Shown one piece after another: positions 45,605 through 54,258 of a stretch of DNA of 64,000 nucleotides (the first letter of the stretch is position 1; every line of letters starts with the position of its first letter). Both the position numbers and the translations under genes were made by a program. Location of the stretch: assembly GCF_002300555.2 (NCBI RefSeq), contig NZ_NTHN02000021.1:1-64000 (forward strand). The letters run 5' to 3'. The DNA comes from Alloyangia mangrovi. GTDB lineage: Bacteria; Pseudomonadota; Alphaproteobacteria; Rhodobacterales; Rhodobacteraceae. The notes beneath the pieces are model-generated. The model saw nothing but the letters and a program-made list of their open reading frames with translations, ran no database searches and was not told the origin of the DNA.

Positions 45605-46120
45605 ATGGCTCAGCTCACCGACACGATCATCGAGGACGACCGTTGGGAGGAGGCCGGGCTTGAAGAGCTTGCCGAGACCGCGGCCCGCGCCGCGCTGGTG
45701 CATCTCGGCCTCGACCCCGAGGGCTTCGAGATCGCCGTCCTGGCCTGCAACGATGCGCGCATCACCGAGCTGAACGCCGAGTTCCGCGAAAAGCCGATGC
45801 CGACCAACGTGCTCTCCTGGCCCTCCGAGGAACGCGGCGCCGGGGTCGAGGGAGAGGCGCCCGAACTGCCCGAGAGCGAGGACGGCCCCTTTGCCACCGA
45901 ACTCGGCGATCTCGCCATCGCCTATGAGACCTGCGCCCGCGAGGCGCAGGAGGCGGGCAAAGCGTTTGCCGACCACGTGACCCATCTGGTTGTTCATGGA
46001 ACCTTGCATCTTCTGGGCTATGATCACGTGCGAGACGGCGATGCGACGCTCATGGAAAATTTAGAGACGGAAATACTTGGCAAGATGGGTATCGCGGACC
46101 CATATTCGACTGACCTCTGA
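45605..46120 (+). CDS. ybeY: Endoribonuclease YbeY
   Basis: A 171-residue metal-dependent endonuclease for 16S rRNA maturation and ribosome quality control. The UPF0054 zinc signature HGTLHLLGYDH is present near residue 130, with PTNVLSWPSEE and ELGDLAIAYET typical of the family. The start is ATG 45605. It belongs to the phoH-ybeY-corC-lnt gene order that is widely conserved. Confidence 0.95.
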   Translation: MAQLTDTIIEDDRWEEAGLEELAETAARAALVHLGLDPEGFEIAVLACNDARITELNAEFREKPMPTNVLSWPSEERGAGVEGEAPELPESEDGPFATELGDLAIAYETCAREAQEAGKAFADHVTHLVVHGTLHLLGYDHVRDGDATLMENLETEILGKMGIADPYSTDL

Positions 46121-46143
46121 GAGACACAGGATCAAAAGGACCG

Positions 46144-47118
46144 ATGGGAGACACCGACGACTCGTCTAATGCAGCGCATGGCGCGCAGGAAAACGAGCAG
46201 ATTGACCGGCCTCCGGGCTTCTTCAAACGCATCTTCTCGGGCCGTGTGAACGGAACCGAGGCTGCAGCCGAAGCGGGGCAGGGTCTCGTGGCCGCTTACG
46301 AGCGACCGGTACATGGCATGATGAACCTCCGCCGCATGCGGGTGGAGGATGTGGCGATTCCCAAGGCGGAGATCGTTGCCGTGCCCGACACACTCGCCAT
46401 GGATGAGCTTGTGACGGTCTTCCGCGACAGCGGCATGACCCGCCTGCCGGTCTATTCCGGCACGCTCGACACGCCCGTCGGCATGGTGCACCTCAAGGAC
46501 TTTGCCCTGCTGCATGGCTTCAACGGCCACGGCGAGGAGTTCGACATGAAGAAGATGCTGCGCCCGCTGCTCTTCGTGCCGCCCTCGATGCCGATCGGCG
46601 TGCTGCTCACCAAGATGCAGACCGAACGCCGGCACATGGCGCTGGTGATCGACGAATACGGCGGCGTCGACGGCCTGGTGACCATCGAGGATCTGATCGA
46701 ACAGGTCATCGGCGAGATCGAGGACGAGCACGACACCGAGGAAGGGCGCAACTTCTTCCGCGAGAAATCGGGCAGCTGGCTGGCGCTGGCCAAGACCCCG
46801 CTCGAGGAATTCGAGGCCGAGACCGGCATCGCGCTCACCGACCCCGACGAGATCGACGAGGAGGAGATCGACACGCTCGGCGGCCTGGTCTTCATGCTCG
46901 CCGGCCACGTGCCGGCGCGCGGCGAGGTGATCCCGCATCCCGACGGCATCGACTTCGAGGTGGTGGACGCCGATCCGCGCCGCATCAAGCGGCTGCGGGT
47001 GCGCCCCTCTACCCCGACCACCGACGCGCCGATCGCCTCTCCCGCGCTGCTGCCCCCGGCGAAGCCCGAGAGCGCAGCCCAGCTGAGCAGCGGCGATACC
47101 GGGGTCGGGCGTGGCTGA
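46144..47118 (+). CDS. corC: CorC/HlyC-type CBS-domain protein
   Basis: A 324-residue cytoplasmic protein with two CBS domains (about 60-190; MVHLKDFALL and YGGVDGLVTIEDLIEQVIGE are typical boundaries) and a C-terminal transporter-associated CorC/HlyC domain (about 210-290; DTLGGLVFMLAGHVPARGEV). In other bacteria relatives support Mg/Co efflux together with CorA or act next to Lnt. A low-complexity Pro/Ala tail follows. It overlaps lnt by eight bases. Confidence 0.92.
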   Translation: MGDTDDSSNAAHGAQENEQIDRPPGFFKRIFSGRVNGTEAAAEAGQGLVAAYERPVHGMMNLRRMRVEDVAIPKAEIVAVPDTLAMDELVTVFRDSGMTRLPVYSGTLDTPVGMVHLKDFALLHGFNGHGEEFDMKKMLRPLLFVPPSMPIGVLLTKMQTERRHMALVIDEYGGVDGLVTIEDLIEQVIGEIEDEHDTEEGRNFFREKSGSWLALAKTPLEEFEAETGIALTDPDEIDEEEIDTLGGLVFMLAGHVPARGEVIPHPDGIDFEVVDADPRRIKRLRVRPSTPTTDAPIASPALLPPAKPESAAQLSSGDTGVGRG

Positions 47119-48697
47119 ACCGGAGGTGCGGCCCGATGCGGGACATGCGGGAGACCATCGCGAGATGATGGCCCCCCTTGCCGCGCGGGCCGTACGCCTG
47201 CTGACCGGGCGTGCCGCGGTTCTCCCGGCGCTCGCCTGCGGCGGGCTCATGGCCTTGGGCCAGGCGCCGTGGAACCTGTGGTACGTGGCGCTGGCTGGGC
47301 TCGTGCTCTCCATGGCGCTCTTCGCTTTGCAGCGCACGCCGCGCGCCGCGCTCGCCATCGGCTGCGGCGTCGGCACGGGTTACTTCGGCCTGGCGCTCAA
47401 CTGGCTCACCGAGCCGTTCCAGGTCGATGCCGCAGTCACCGCCTGGATGGCGCCCTTCGCGCTGGTCTTCATGGCGGCCGGGCTGGCGCTTTTCTGGGGG
47501 CTCGCCTTCTGGGGCGCCGCGCAGGCGCCGCGCGCGCGGCTCTTCGCTCTTGCCGTCACCTGGGCGCTGGCCGAGCTGGCGCGGGGCTATCTCTTCACCG
47601 GATTTCCCTGGGGGCTCGTCGGCTACCTCTGGGAGCCGACGGGTGCGATCCAATGGGTGGCCTGGACCGGCTCTTTCGGGCTGACGCTCGTCACCCTTGC
47701 GTTGGCGGCGCTGCTGGCTCGCGGGCTGGGCGGTTCCTGGCGGGCGGGTGGGCTGGGGCTTGTCCTTGTGGTCGGGCTGCTTGCGGGCGGAGCGCAGATG
47801 GTGCCACCTCTGCAGGACCTTGATGGCCGCCCGGTGGTCCGCCTTGTCCAGCCCAACGCGCCGCAGACCCAGAAATGGGACCGCGCCTATATCCCGATAT
47901 TCTTCGAGCGGCAGGTCGAGTTCAGCGCCGCCCCGTCGCAGGAGGGGCTGCCACGCCCCGACCTCATTGTCTGGCCGGAGACCGCGGTGCCGCGGCTGCT
48001 GGAGAATGCCGAGGGCGAGCTGCGGGTGATCACCGATGCCGCTCTGCCGGCCCGCGTCGTGCTCGGCATCCAGCGCAGCGAGGGGTTCGACTACTACAAT
48101 TCGCTGGCGCTGGTGGCGCATGGCCCGAAGGTCGAGGCGGTCTACGACAAGCACCATCTCGTGCCCTTCGGCGAGTACATGCCTTTCAAGGAGCTCTTCC
48201 GGCACATCAATGTCAGCGGCATCGCCGCGCGGGCCGAGGGCGGCTACTCGGCCGGGCCGGGGCCGCAGCTGCTCGATCTGGGCGGGGAGATGGGTTATGC
48301 GCTGCCGCTGATCTGCTACGAGGCGGTCTTCCCGCAGGACCTGCGCGGCGCGCCGCGGCCCGAGCTGCTTTTGCAGATCACCAACGATGCTTGGTTCGGC
48401 AATTTCTCGGGCCCCTACCAGCACCTCGCGCAGGCGCGGATCCGGGCGATCGAGCAGGGGCTGCCGATGCTCCGCGCCGCCAACACCGGGGTTTCGGCGG
48501 TGATCGACGGGGCAGGGCGTGTACTGAAGTCGCTGCCGCTGGGTGAAGCCGGCTTCATCGATACCCGCCTGCCGCCGCCGCTGCGCGTGACGCTCTACAG
48601 CCGGACCGGCGATTTGCCCCTGCTCGGGCTGCTGGCCGTGCTCATGCTGCTCGTCTTCCGGCCGGTCCTGCGCAATTCGCGGCGCAATTCGGATTGA
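47111..48697 (+). CDS. lnt: Apolipoprotein N-acyltransferase
   Basis: A protein of about 528 residues with multiple N-terminal membrane segments (about 30-230) and a periplasmic nitrilase-like domain. The catalytic triad is visible: Glu in IVWPETAVPRLL, Lys in YDKHHLVPFGEYMPFKE and Cys in PLICYEAVFPQDL. It adds the third acyl chain to the N-terminal cysteine of lipoproteins, completing their maturation, which is needed for proteins like the lipoprotein at 44093. The start is GTG 47111, overlapping corC; an ATG at 47165 is possible. Confidence 0.94.
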   Translation: MAEPEVRPDAGHAGDHREMMAPLAARAVRLLTGRAAVLPALACGGLMALGQAPWNLWYVALAGLVLSMALFALQRTPRAALAIGCGVGTGYFGLALNWLTEPFQVDAAVTAWMAPFALVFMAAGLALFWGLAFWGAAQAPRARLFALAVTWALAELARGYLFTGFPWGLVGYLWEPTGAIQWVAWTGSFGLTLVTLALAALLARGLGGSWRAGGLGLVLVVGLLAGGAQMVPPLQDLDGRPVVRLVQPNAPQTQKWDRAYIPIFFERQVEFSAAPSQEGLPRPDLIVWPETAVPRLLENAEGELRVITDAALPARVVLGIQRSEGFDYYNSLALVAHGPKVEAVYDKHHLVPFGEYMPFKELFRHINVSGIAARAEGGYSAGPGPQLLDLGGEMGYALPLICYEAVFPQDLRGAPRPELLLQITNDAWFGNFSGPYQHLAQARIRAIEQGLPMLRAANTGVSAVIDGAGRVLKSLPLGEAGFIDTRLPPPLRVTLYSRTGDLPLLGLLAVLMLLVFRPVLRNSRRNSD

Positions 48698-48737
48698 CGC
48701 CGCTTTCGTTGCCGCGTAGCGAGAAGGTTCACATCCC

Positions 48738-48780
48738 TGTCACAACGGCTTCCTGGCGTGACAGCTGGTACCTAATGGAG
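48738..48780 (+). promoter_or_regulatory. SAM/SAH riboswitch in the metK leader
   Basis: TGTCAC (48738-48743) pairs with GTGACA (48758-48763) around the loop AACGGCTTCCTGGC, and GGAG (48777-48780), the metK ribosome-binding site, can pair with TTCC of that loop in a pseudoknot. The CACAACGGCTTCCTGGCGTG core is the conserved sequence of the SAM/SAH class known from Rhodobacterales metK leaders. Ligand binding would occlude the ribosome-binding site. Confidence 0.9.
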
Positions 48781-48785
48781 CGCTT

Positions 48786-49967
48786 ATGTCCCGACAGAAC
48801 TATATCTTCACCTCGGAATCCGTCTCCGAGGGGCACCCCGACAAGGTGTGCGACCGCATTTCCGACGCCGTGCTCGACGCGCTGCTGGCCGAGGACCCCC
48901 TGGCCCGCGTCGCCTGCGAGACCTTCGCCACCACCAACCGTGTGGTGATCGGCGGCGAGATCGGGCTGACCGACCAGGACAAGCTGCATGAGTACATGGA
49001 GCGCATCCCCGATATCGCCCGCGCCTGCATCAAGGATATCGGCTACGAGCAGGACAAGTTCCACCACGCCACCTGCGAGGTGACCAACCTGCTGCACGAG
49101 CAGTCGGCGCATATTGCGCAGGGCGTGACCGGGCAGGGCGACCGCGACGAGGGCGCGGGCGACCAGGGCATCATGTTCGGCTATGCCACCAACGAGACGC
49201 CCGAGCTGATGCCGGCGCCGATCCTCTACTCGCACGCGGTGCTCAAGCGGCTCGCCGAGGCGCGCAAGTCCGGGGCCGAGCCGATGCTGGGGCCGGACGC
49301 CAAGTCGCAGATCTCGGTGCGCTACGAAGGCGGCAAGCCGGTCGGCGTGACCTCGATCGTGTTGTCCACCCAGCACACCGACGAGGGCCAGAGCTCGGAC
49401 GATATCCGCGCCATCATCGAGCCCTATATCCGCAGCACGCTGCCCGAGGGCTGGATCAGCCCCGAGACCGAATGGTGGGTGAACCCCACCGGCAAGTTCG
49501 TCATCGGCGGGCCGGACGGCGACGCGGGCCTCACCGGGCGCAAGATCATCGTCGACACCTACGGCGGCGCGGCCCCGCATGGCGGCGGTGCCTTCTCGGG
49601 CAAGGACCCGAGCAAGGTCGACCGCTCGGCAGCCTATGCAGCGCGCTATCTTGCCAAGAACGTCGTGGCGGCGGGCCTCGCCGAGCGCTGCACCGTGCAG
49701 CTCTCCTACGCCATCGGCGTTGCCAAGCCGCTGTCGATCTACGTCGACACCCATGGCACCGGCGATCTGGCGGCCGAGGCGATCGAACGTGCGATCCCCA
49801 AGGTCATGGACCTGACCCCGCGCGGCATCCGCACCCACCTGGCGCTGAACAAGCCGATCTACCAGCGCACCGCGGCCTATGGCCACTTCGGCCGGGCGCC
49901 CGAGGCGGATGGCGGCTTCTCCTGGGAGCGCACCGATCTCGCCGAGGCGCTGAAGCGCGAGATCTGA
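48786..49967 (+). CDS. metK: S-adenosylmethionine synthetase
   Basis: A 393-residue enzyme making SAM from methionine and ATP. It begins with the family block [20 protein letters not shown] and contains the hexapeptide [12 protein letters not shown] near residue 121 and the phosphate-binding [19 protein letters not shown] near 265. The active-site His lies in EGHPDK. The start ATG at 48786 is five bases after the GGAG that the riboswitch can mask. It ends just before a 24-bp palindrome and then a terminator. Confidence 0.97.
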   Translation: MSRQNYIFTSESVSEGHPDKVCDRISDAVLDALLAEDPLARVACETFATTNRVVIGGEIGLTDQDKLHEYMERIPDIARACIKDIGYEQDKFHHATCEVTNLLHEQSAHIAQGVTGQGDRDEGAGDQGIMFGYATNETPELMPAPILYSHAVLKRLAEARKSGAEPMLGPDAKSQISVRYEGGKPVGVTSIVLSTQHTDEGQSSDDIRAIIEPYIRSTLPEGWISPETEWWVNPTGKFVIGGPDGDAGLTGRKIIVDTYGGAAPHGGGAFSGKDPSKVDRSAAYAARYLAKNVVAAGLAERCTVQLSYAIGVAKPLSIYVDTHGTGDLAAEAIERAIPKVMDLTPRGIRTHLALNKPIYQRTAAYGHFGRAPEADGGFSWERTDLAEALKREI

Positions 49968-49973
49968 GGTCGG

Positions 49974-49997
49974 GCAAATCTCTTCGAAGAGATTTGC
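49974..49997. repeat. Perfect 24-bp palindrome downstream of metK
   Basis: The segment is identical to its reverse complement, with half-site GCAAATCTCTTC. It starts seven bases after the metK stop codon. It is AT-rich for the genome and could be a protein-binding site or a hairpin in the mRNA. It lies upstream of the true terminator at 50031. Confidence 0.8.
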
Positions 49998-50030
49998 AGG
50001 TTCGACCGGAACGAATTTGGCCGAGCCAGC

Positions 50031-50068
50031 GGCGGGCCGGGGGGAAACCTCCGGCCCGCTTTGTTTTT
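50031..50068 (+). terminator. Rho-independent terminator of metK
   Basis: GCGGGCCGG pairs with CCGGCCCGC around GGGGAAACCT, followed by TTTGTTTTT. It lies about 65 bases after the metK stop codon. Confidence 0.92.
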
Positions 50069-50116
50069 CCCTGATGACATATGGTCAATCCTCATTCCTC
50101 ATGCCATGGCACTGCC

Positions 50117-51019
50117 ATGGATTTGTGGATTGCCGTCACCCTTTGCGCCGCCTTCTTCCAGACCTTGCGCTTCATGCTGCACAAGGTGCTGAGCACGGGT
50201 GGCCTGACCGCAACCTCCTCGACTTTCGCCCGCTTTGCCTATGCGGCGCCCGCCGCCGTGCTGGTGGTGGCGAGCTACCTCATCGCCACGGGGCAGGGCT
50301 GGCCGGAGCTGAACCTCGCTTTCTGGGCCTATGCGCTCTTCGGCGCGCTGGGGCAGATCCTCGCCACGGTCTTCGTCGTGGCGCTGTTCCGGCAGCGCAA
50401 CTTCGCCGTCGGCATCACGTTCAAGAAGACCGAGGTCATCCAGACCGCGCTCGTCGGTCTTGCGGTGCTGGGCGAGAACATCTCGGCGCCGGGCTGGGGG
50501 GCGATCCTCATCGGCCTTGTCGGGGTGCTGCTGCTTTCCGAGACGCCCGGTCTCTCGGGCAACTGGCTGCGCCGCATGGGCAGCCGGGCGGTGGCGCTCG
50601 GCATCGCCTCGGGGTTCTTCTTCGCCATCTCCGGCGTCGGGTACCGCGGCGCCTCGCTCGAGATTGCCTCGGATGCGCCCTTCCTGCGCGCCGGGGTGAC
50701 GCTGGTCTGCGTGGTGCTCTCGCAGGCACTCGGCATGGCGCTCTGGCTGCGCCTTTTCGAGCCCGGCCAGATCACTGCCGTCTGGGGCGCCCGCCGCACC
50801 GCGATCTGGCTCGGCCTCACCTCGATGGCCGGGAGCCTGTCGTGGTTCACCGCCTTCACCCTGCAGACCGCCGCTTATGTGCAGGCGCTGGGGCAGGTCG
50901 AGTTGATCTTCTCGCTCATGGCCTCGGTGCTGGTGTTCAAGGAGAGCATCACTCGCCGCGAGCTGGCGGGCATCGGCTTTCTGTGCCTGTCGGTGCTGAT
51001 CCTCGTGCTGGTGCTCTGA
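50117..51019 (+). CDS. DMT-superfamily (EamA) transporter
   Basis: A protein of about 300 residues with ten hydrophobic segments in two EamA-like halves; GVLLLSETPG marks the middle, and a further repeat contains LQTAAYVQALGQVELIFSLM and ESITRRELAGIGFLCLSVLI at the end. I chose ATG 50117 because it starts the first membrane segment (MDLWIAVTLCAAFFQTLRFM); an ATG at 50081 would add 12 polar residues. Neither has a good ribosome-binding site. The substrate is unknown. It is not related closely to the DMT gene at 11108. Confidence 0.75.
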   Translation: MDLWIAVTLCAAFFQTLRFMLHKVLSTGGLTATSSTFARFAYAAPAAVLVVASYLIATGQGWPELNLAFWAYALFGALGQILATVFVVALFRQRNFAVGITFKKTEVIQTALVGLAVLGENISAPGWGAILIGLVGVLLLSETPGLSGNWLRRMGSRAVALGIASGFFFAISGVGYRGASLEIASDAPFLRAGVTLVCVVLSQALGMALWLRLFEPGQITAVWGARRTAIWLGLTSMAGSLSWFTAFTLQTAAYVQALGQVELIFSLMASVLVFKESITRRELAGIGFLCLSVLILVLVL

Positions 51020-51097
51020 GCCGCGGGTTGCGCGGGATGCGGGTTGCGCCCGGCGGGGGAGGCTGACATTTTCCGCGCCAGAAAAGGAGCCCGCCTC

Positions 51098-51886
51098 ATG
51101 TCCTTCACCCTTGCCACCTGGAACATCAACTCGGTCCGCCTGCGCGAGCCCATCGTCCTCAAGCTGCTCGCCGAAGAGGGGCCTGACGTGCTCTGCCTGC
51201 AGGAGACCAAGAGCCCGGTCGACAAGATCCCGCTCGAGCAGTTCGCCGCGCTTGGCTACACCCATGTCGTGGCGCGCGGGCAGAAGGGCTACAACGGCGT
51301 CGCCATCCTGTCGAAACTGCCGCTTCTCGACGCCGGCGACCAGGATTTCGCGGCGCTCGGCCATGCCCGCCACGTCGCGGCCAAGCTGGAGAACGGCGTC
51401 ACTATCCACAACTTCTATGTGCCCGCGGGCGGTGACGAGCCGGACCGCGAGATCAACGAGAAGTTCGGGCAGAAGCTCGATTTCCTCACCGAGATGCGCG
51501 ACTGGTTCCACGCCAACAAGCCCGAGAAGTCGATCCTCGTCGGCGATCTCAACATCGCCCCGCGCGAGGATGACGTCTGGAGCCACAAGAAGCTGCTGAA
51601 GATTGTCTCGCACACGCCGATCGAGGTCGAGCACCTCGCGCAGACCCAGGATGCCGGCGGCTGGGTCGACATCACCCGCCAGGACATTCCCGAGGGGCTG
51701 CTCTACTCGTGGTGGTCCTACCGCGCGCGGGACTGGGATGCGGCGGACAAGGGCCGGCGGCTCGACCACGTCTGGGCAACGCCGGACATCTCGAACGCCG
51801 GGCACGGCTCGCGCATCCTGCGGGGCGCGCGCGGCTGGGAGAAGCCCTCGGACCACGTGCCGGTTTTCGCGAGCTTCGACCTCTAA
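51098..51886 (+). CDS. xth: Exodeoxyribonuclease III / AP endonuclease
   Basis: A 262-residue member of the exonuclease III (EEP) family that nicks DNA at abasic sites in base excision repair. Conserved motifs in order are ATWNINSVRLRE, VLCLQETKSP (metal-binding Glu), GYNGVAILSK, VPAGGDEPDREINEKF, LVGDLNIAPREDDVW (catalytic Asp/Asn), GRRLDHVWATP and SDHVPVFASFDL (catalytic His). The start is ATG 51098 behind AAGGAG; in-frame codons from 51044 precede the conserved N-terminus. Confidence 0.95.
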   Translation: MSFTLATWNINSVRLREPIVLKLLAEEGPDVLCLQETKSPVDKIPLEQFAALGYTHVVARGQKGYNGVAILSKLPLLDAGDQDFAALGHARHVAAKLENGVTIHNFYVPAGGDEPDREINEKFGQKLDFLTEMRDWFHANKPEKSILVGDLNIAPREDDVWSHKKLLKIVSHTPIEVEHLAQTQDAGGWVDITRQDIPEGLLYSWWSYRARDWDAADKGRRLDHVWATPDISNAGHGSRILRGARGWEKPSDHVPVFASFDL

Positions 51887-52003
51887 GCCACAGCGGCGCC
51901 CGGTCTTGCGACAAGTCCGGGCGCTTGCGGAACAATCCGCGATGCGCTCTGGTTGAGGCGGGACCCGGACATGGTTCCCGGACGCAGCATCGGAGCGCCA
52001 CGC

Positions 52004-53422
52004 ATGGGCTCGAATACCACGATCTTTGCCGTCCTTCTGGCGGTCGTCCTGCCAGCTGTGGTGGCCTTTGCCGTCTGGCGCGCGATCTCGACCGCCCGCA
52101 CGCCGCAAGGGGCCGCGGCCTGGACCGTCTTTTTGCTTGCCGCGCCGTGGTTCGCACTGCCGGCCTATCTCTTCTTCGGGCAACACAAGCTGAAGGGCTA
52201 CCGGGTCACCCGGCGCAGCAGCCGTCTCGTGCGGCGCGAGATGGACGCATTTTGCGCCGACTATCCTCCCGCCGTCGCCGACCAGGCCCGCTACCGCGCC
52301 TTCGAGCGGCTGGCGGCGATGCCCACGGTGGGCGGCAATTCGGCAGATCTCCTGGTTGACGGCAAGGCGACCTTCGACGCGGTCTTCGAGGCGATGGACC
52401 GGGCGGAGCATTACCTTCTGGTGCAGTTCTACACCATCGCCGAGGACGGCGTGGGCAACCAGATGGCCGAGCGGATGATCGCCGCCTCGGCCCGCGGGGT
52501 GGAGGTGCGGCTGATCTTCGACGGGGTGGGCAGCTACGGGCTGCCGGCGCATTACCTCAACGCCCTGCGCGACGCCGGGGTGCAAGTGGTCGATCCCGCG
52601 AATGCGCCGGGCCCGACCTCGCGCTTCCAGATCAACTTCCGCAACCACCGCAAGACGGTGATCATCGACGGGCAGGAGGGCTTCATCGGCGGTCATAACG
52701 TCAAGGACGACTACCTCGGCAAGAACCCCACCTTCGGCCCCTGGCGTGACACCCACCTGCACTTGCGTGGACCCATGGTGGCGCAACTGCAGCTGGTCTT
52801 CGCCGAGGACTGGCACTGGGCCACCGGCGAGAGCATCGGCGGCGGGCTCAACTGGCGGCCCGACAGTGCCGAGGAGAACCTCTCGGGTCTGGTGCTGCCC
52901 TCTGGACCTGCCGACGACATGGACACCGGGGCGCTCTTCTTCATCTCGGCGCTGGCCGAGGCGCGCGAGCGGGTGTGGATCGCCACGCCCTATTTCGTGC
53001 CCGATCAGGACGTGCTCTCGGCCCTCGTCAGCGCCGCGCTGCGCGGCTGCGACGTCAAGGTGCTGGTGCCCGATGCCATCGATCACTACCTGCCCTGGCT
53101 CGCCGCCCATGCATTCTTCGACGAGGTCCGCGCCGCCGGGGTCGAGGTGCTGCGCTACGAGGGCGGTTTCGTGCACCAGAAGGTGGTATTGGTCGACGAC
53201 GATCTGGCCGCGGTGGGCTCGGCCAACCTCGACAATCGCTCGTTCCGGCTCAATTTCGAGACAATGGCGGTGATTTTCGACCGCGGCTTCGCGTCGCGGG
53301 TGGCGAAGATGCTGGAGGCCGATTTCACCAGCGCCTACAAGATGGACAAGCCGCTGCACGAGCACCCGTTGTGGGTGCGTGCCGCCGCGCCCTTCGCGCG
53401 GTTGATGGCTCCGATCCTGTGA
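52004..53422 (+). CDS. cls: Phospholipase D-family cardiolipin synthase
   Basis: A protein of about 472 residues. Two N-terminal membrane segments (about 5-25 and 38-60) anchor it. Two PLD motifs carry the catalytic His and Lys: NHRKTVIIDGQEGFIGGHN near residue 205 and VHQKVVLVDDDLAAVGSANL near 385. Such enzymes join two phosphatidylglycerols into cardiolipin. The start could be ATG 52004, with GGAG nine bases upstream, ATG 51971 or TTG 51953. It overlaps the next gene by a GTGA, so the two are probably co-translated. Confidence 0.88.
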   Translation: MGSNTTIFAVLLAVVLPAVVAFAVWRAISTARTPQGAAAWTVFLLAAPWFALPAYLFFGQHKLKGYRVTRRSSRLVRREMDAFCADYPPAVADQARYRAFERLAAMPTVGGNSADLLVDGKATFDAVFEAMDRAEHYLLVQFYTIAEDGVGNQMAERMIAASARGVEVRLIFDGVGSYGLPAHYLNALRDAGVQVVDPANAPGPTSRFQINFRNHRKTVIIDGQEGFIGGHNVKDDYLGKNPTFGPWRDTHLHLRGPMVAQLQLVFAEDWHWATGESIGGGLNWRPDSAEENLSGLVLPSGPADDMDTGALFFISALAEARERVWIATPYFVPDQDVLSALVSAALRGCDVKVLVPDAIDHYLPWLAAHAFFDEVRAAGVEVLRYEGGFVHQKVVLVDDDLAAVGSANLDNRSFRLNFETMAVIFDRGFASRVAKMLEADFTSAYKMDKPLHEHPLWVRAAAPFARLMAPIL

Positions 53423-54165
53423 AGGTGCCCGCCATTATGCCCCTCTCCGCCTCTCCCAAGCCTGCAGTGACCGGCGACGCGAAGCCCGCGCTGAAGGTTG
53501 CCAGCTACAATATCCGCAAGGCCATGGGTATCGACCGCCGCCGCGATCCGGCGCGGATCCTGCAGGTGGTCAACCAGATCGGCGCCGACGTGGTGGTGTT
53601 GCAGGAGGCCGACCTGCGGCTCGGGCCCCGGCCTGCCGCGATCCCGCGTTTCCTGATTGCGCAGGAGACCGACTACGATGTTGTCGACCTGGCCCGGAAC
53701 GACGTCAGCCTCGGCTGGCACGGCAACGCGATCTTCGTGCGCAAGGGGCTCGAGGTGACCGAGACCCGGCGCTTCGAGCTCCCGGGGCTGGAGCCGCGCG
53801 GCGCGGTAATGGCGCGGGTCGAGGGAGTGAACGTTGTCGGCGCGCACCTCGGGCTGCTGCGCCGCTACCGGCTCAAGCAGATGTCCGAGATCCGCGACCA
53901 GCTTGGCGCGCTGCGCGCCGAGGCGGCGATCTTCGGCGATTTCAACGAATGGTCCGACGTGCGCGGCTACGAGCCATGGGAGCGCGATTTCACCCTCACG
54001 CTGCCGGGCCGCAGCTACCACGCCTCGCGGCCCTTCGTGGCGCTCGATGGCATCGCCTACGGCTCCGCGCTGGCGCTCGACGACGCCGGGGTCGAGGAGG
54101 GCGGCGCGGCACGGCGCGCCTCGGATCACCTGCCGATCTGGGCGCAGCTCTCGCGCCGCGGCTGA
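53419..54165 (+). CDS. Endonuclease/exonuclease/phosphatase-family protein
   Basis: A protein of about 248 residues with the EEP fold: KVASYNIRKAMGIDRRRDPA, DVVVLQEADLR (metal-binding Glu), NAIFVRKGLEV, GAHLGLLRRYRLKQM, IFGDFNEWSD (catalytic Asp-x-Asn) and ASDHLPIWAQL (catalytic His). It differs from the neighbouring exonuclease III at 51098. Members include DNases, phospholipases and lipid phosphatases. Its overlap with the cardiolipin synthase gene suggests a role in phospholipid turnover, which is inference. The start is GTG 53419 (overlap) or ATG 53437. Confidence 0.82.
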   Translation: MKVPAIMPLSASPKPAVTGDAKPALKVASYNIRKAMGIDRRRDPARILQVVNQIGADVVVLQEADLRLGPRPAAIPRFLIAQETDYDVVDLARNDVSLGWHGNAIFVRKGLEVTETRRFELPGLEPRGAVMARVEGVNVVGAHLGLLRRYRLKQMSEIRDQLGALRAEAAIFGDFNEWSDVRGYEPWERDFTLTLPGRSYHASRPFVALDGIAYGSALALDDAGVEEGGAARRASDHLPIWAQLSRRG

Positions 54166-54258
54166 TCCCGTGACGGCCCGCGTCGGGGGGCGGTCTTGCA
54201 TCACGCCATGTCCTGCGCCATGTAACACTCCAAGCTAACCGCCGCAGCGGAGGATCAC

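Noticed and set aside
50099..53365. A roughly 1090-codon antisense frame over the DMT, xth and PLD genes
   Set aside because: It spans three genuine genes on the other strand, has no recognisable domain and the same low-complexity composition as other shadow frames.
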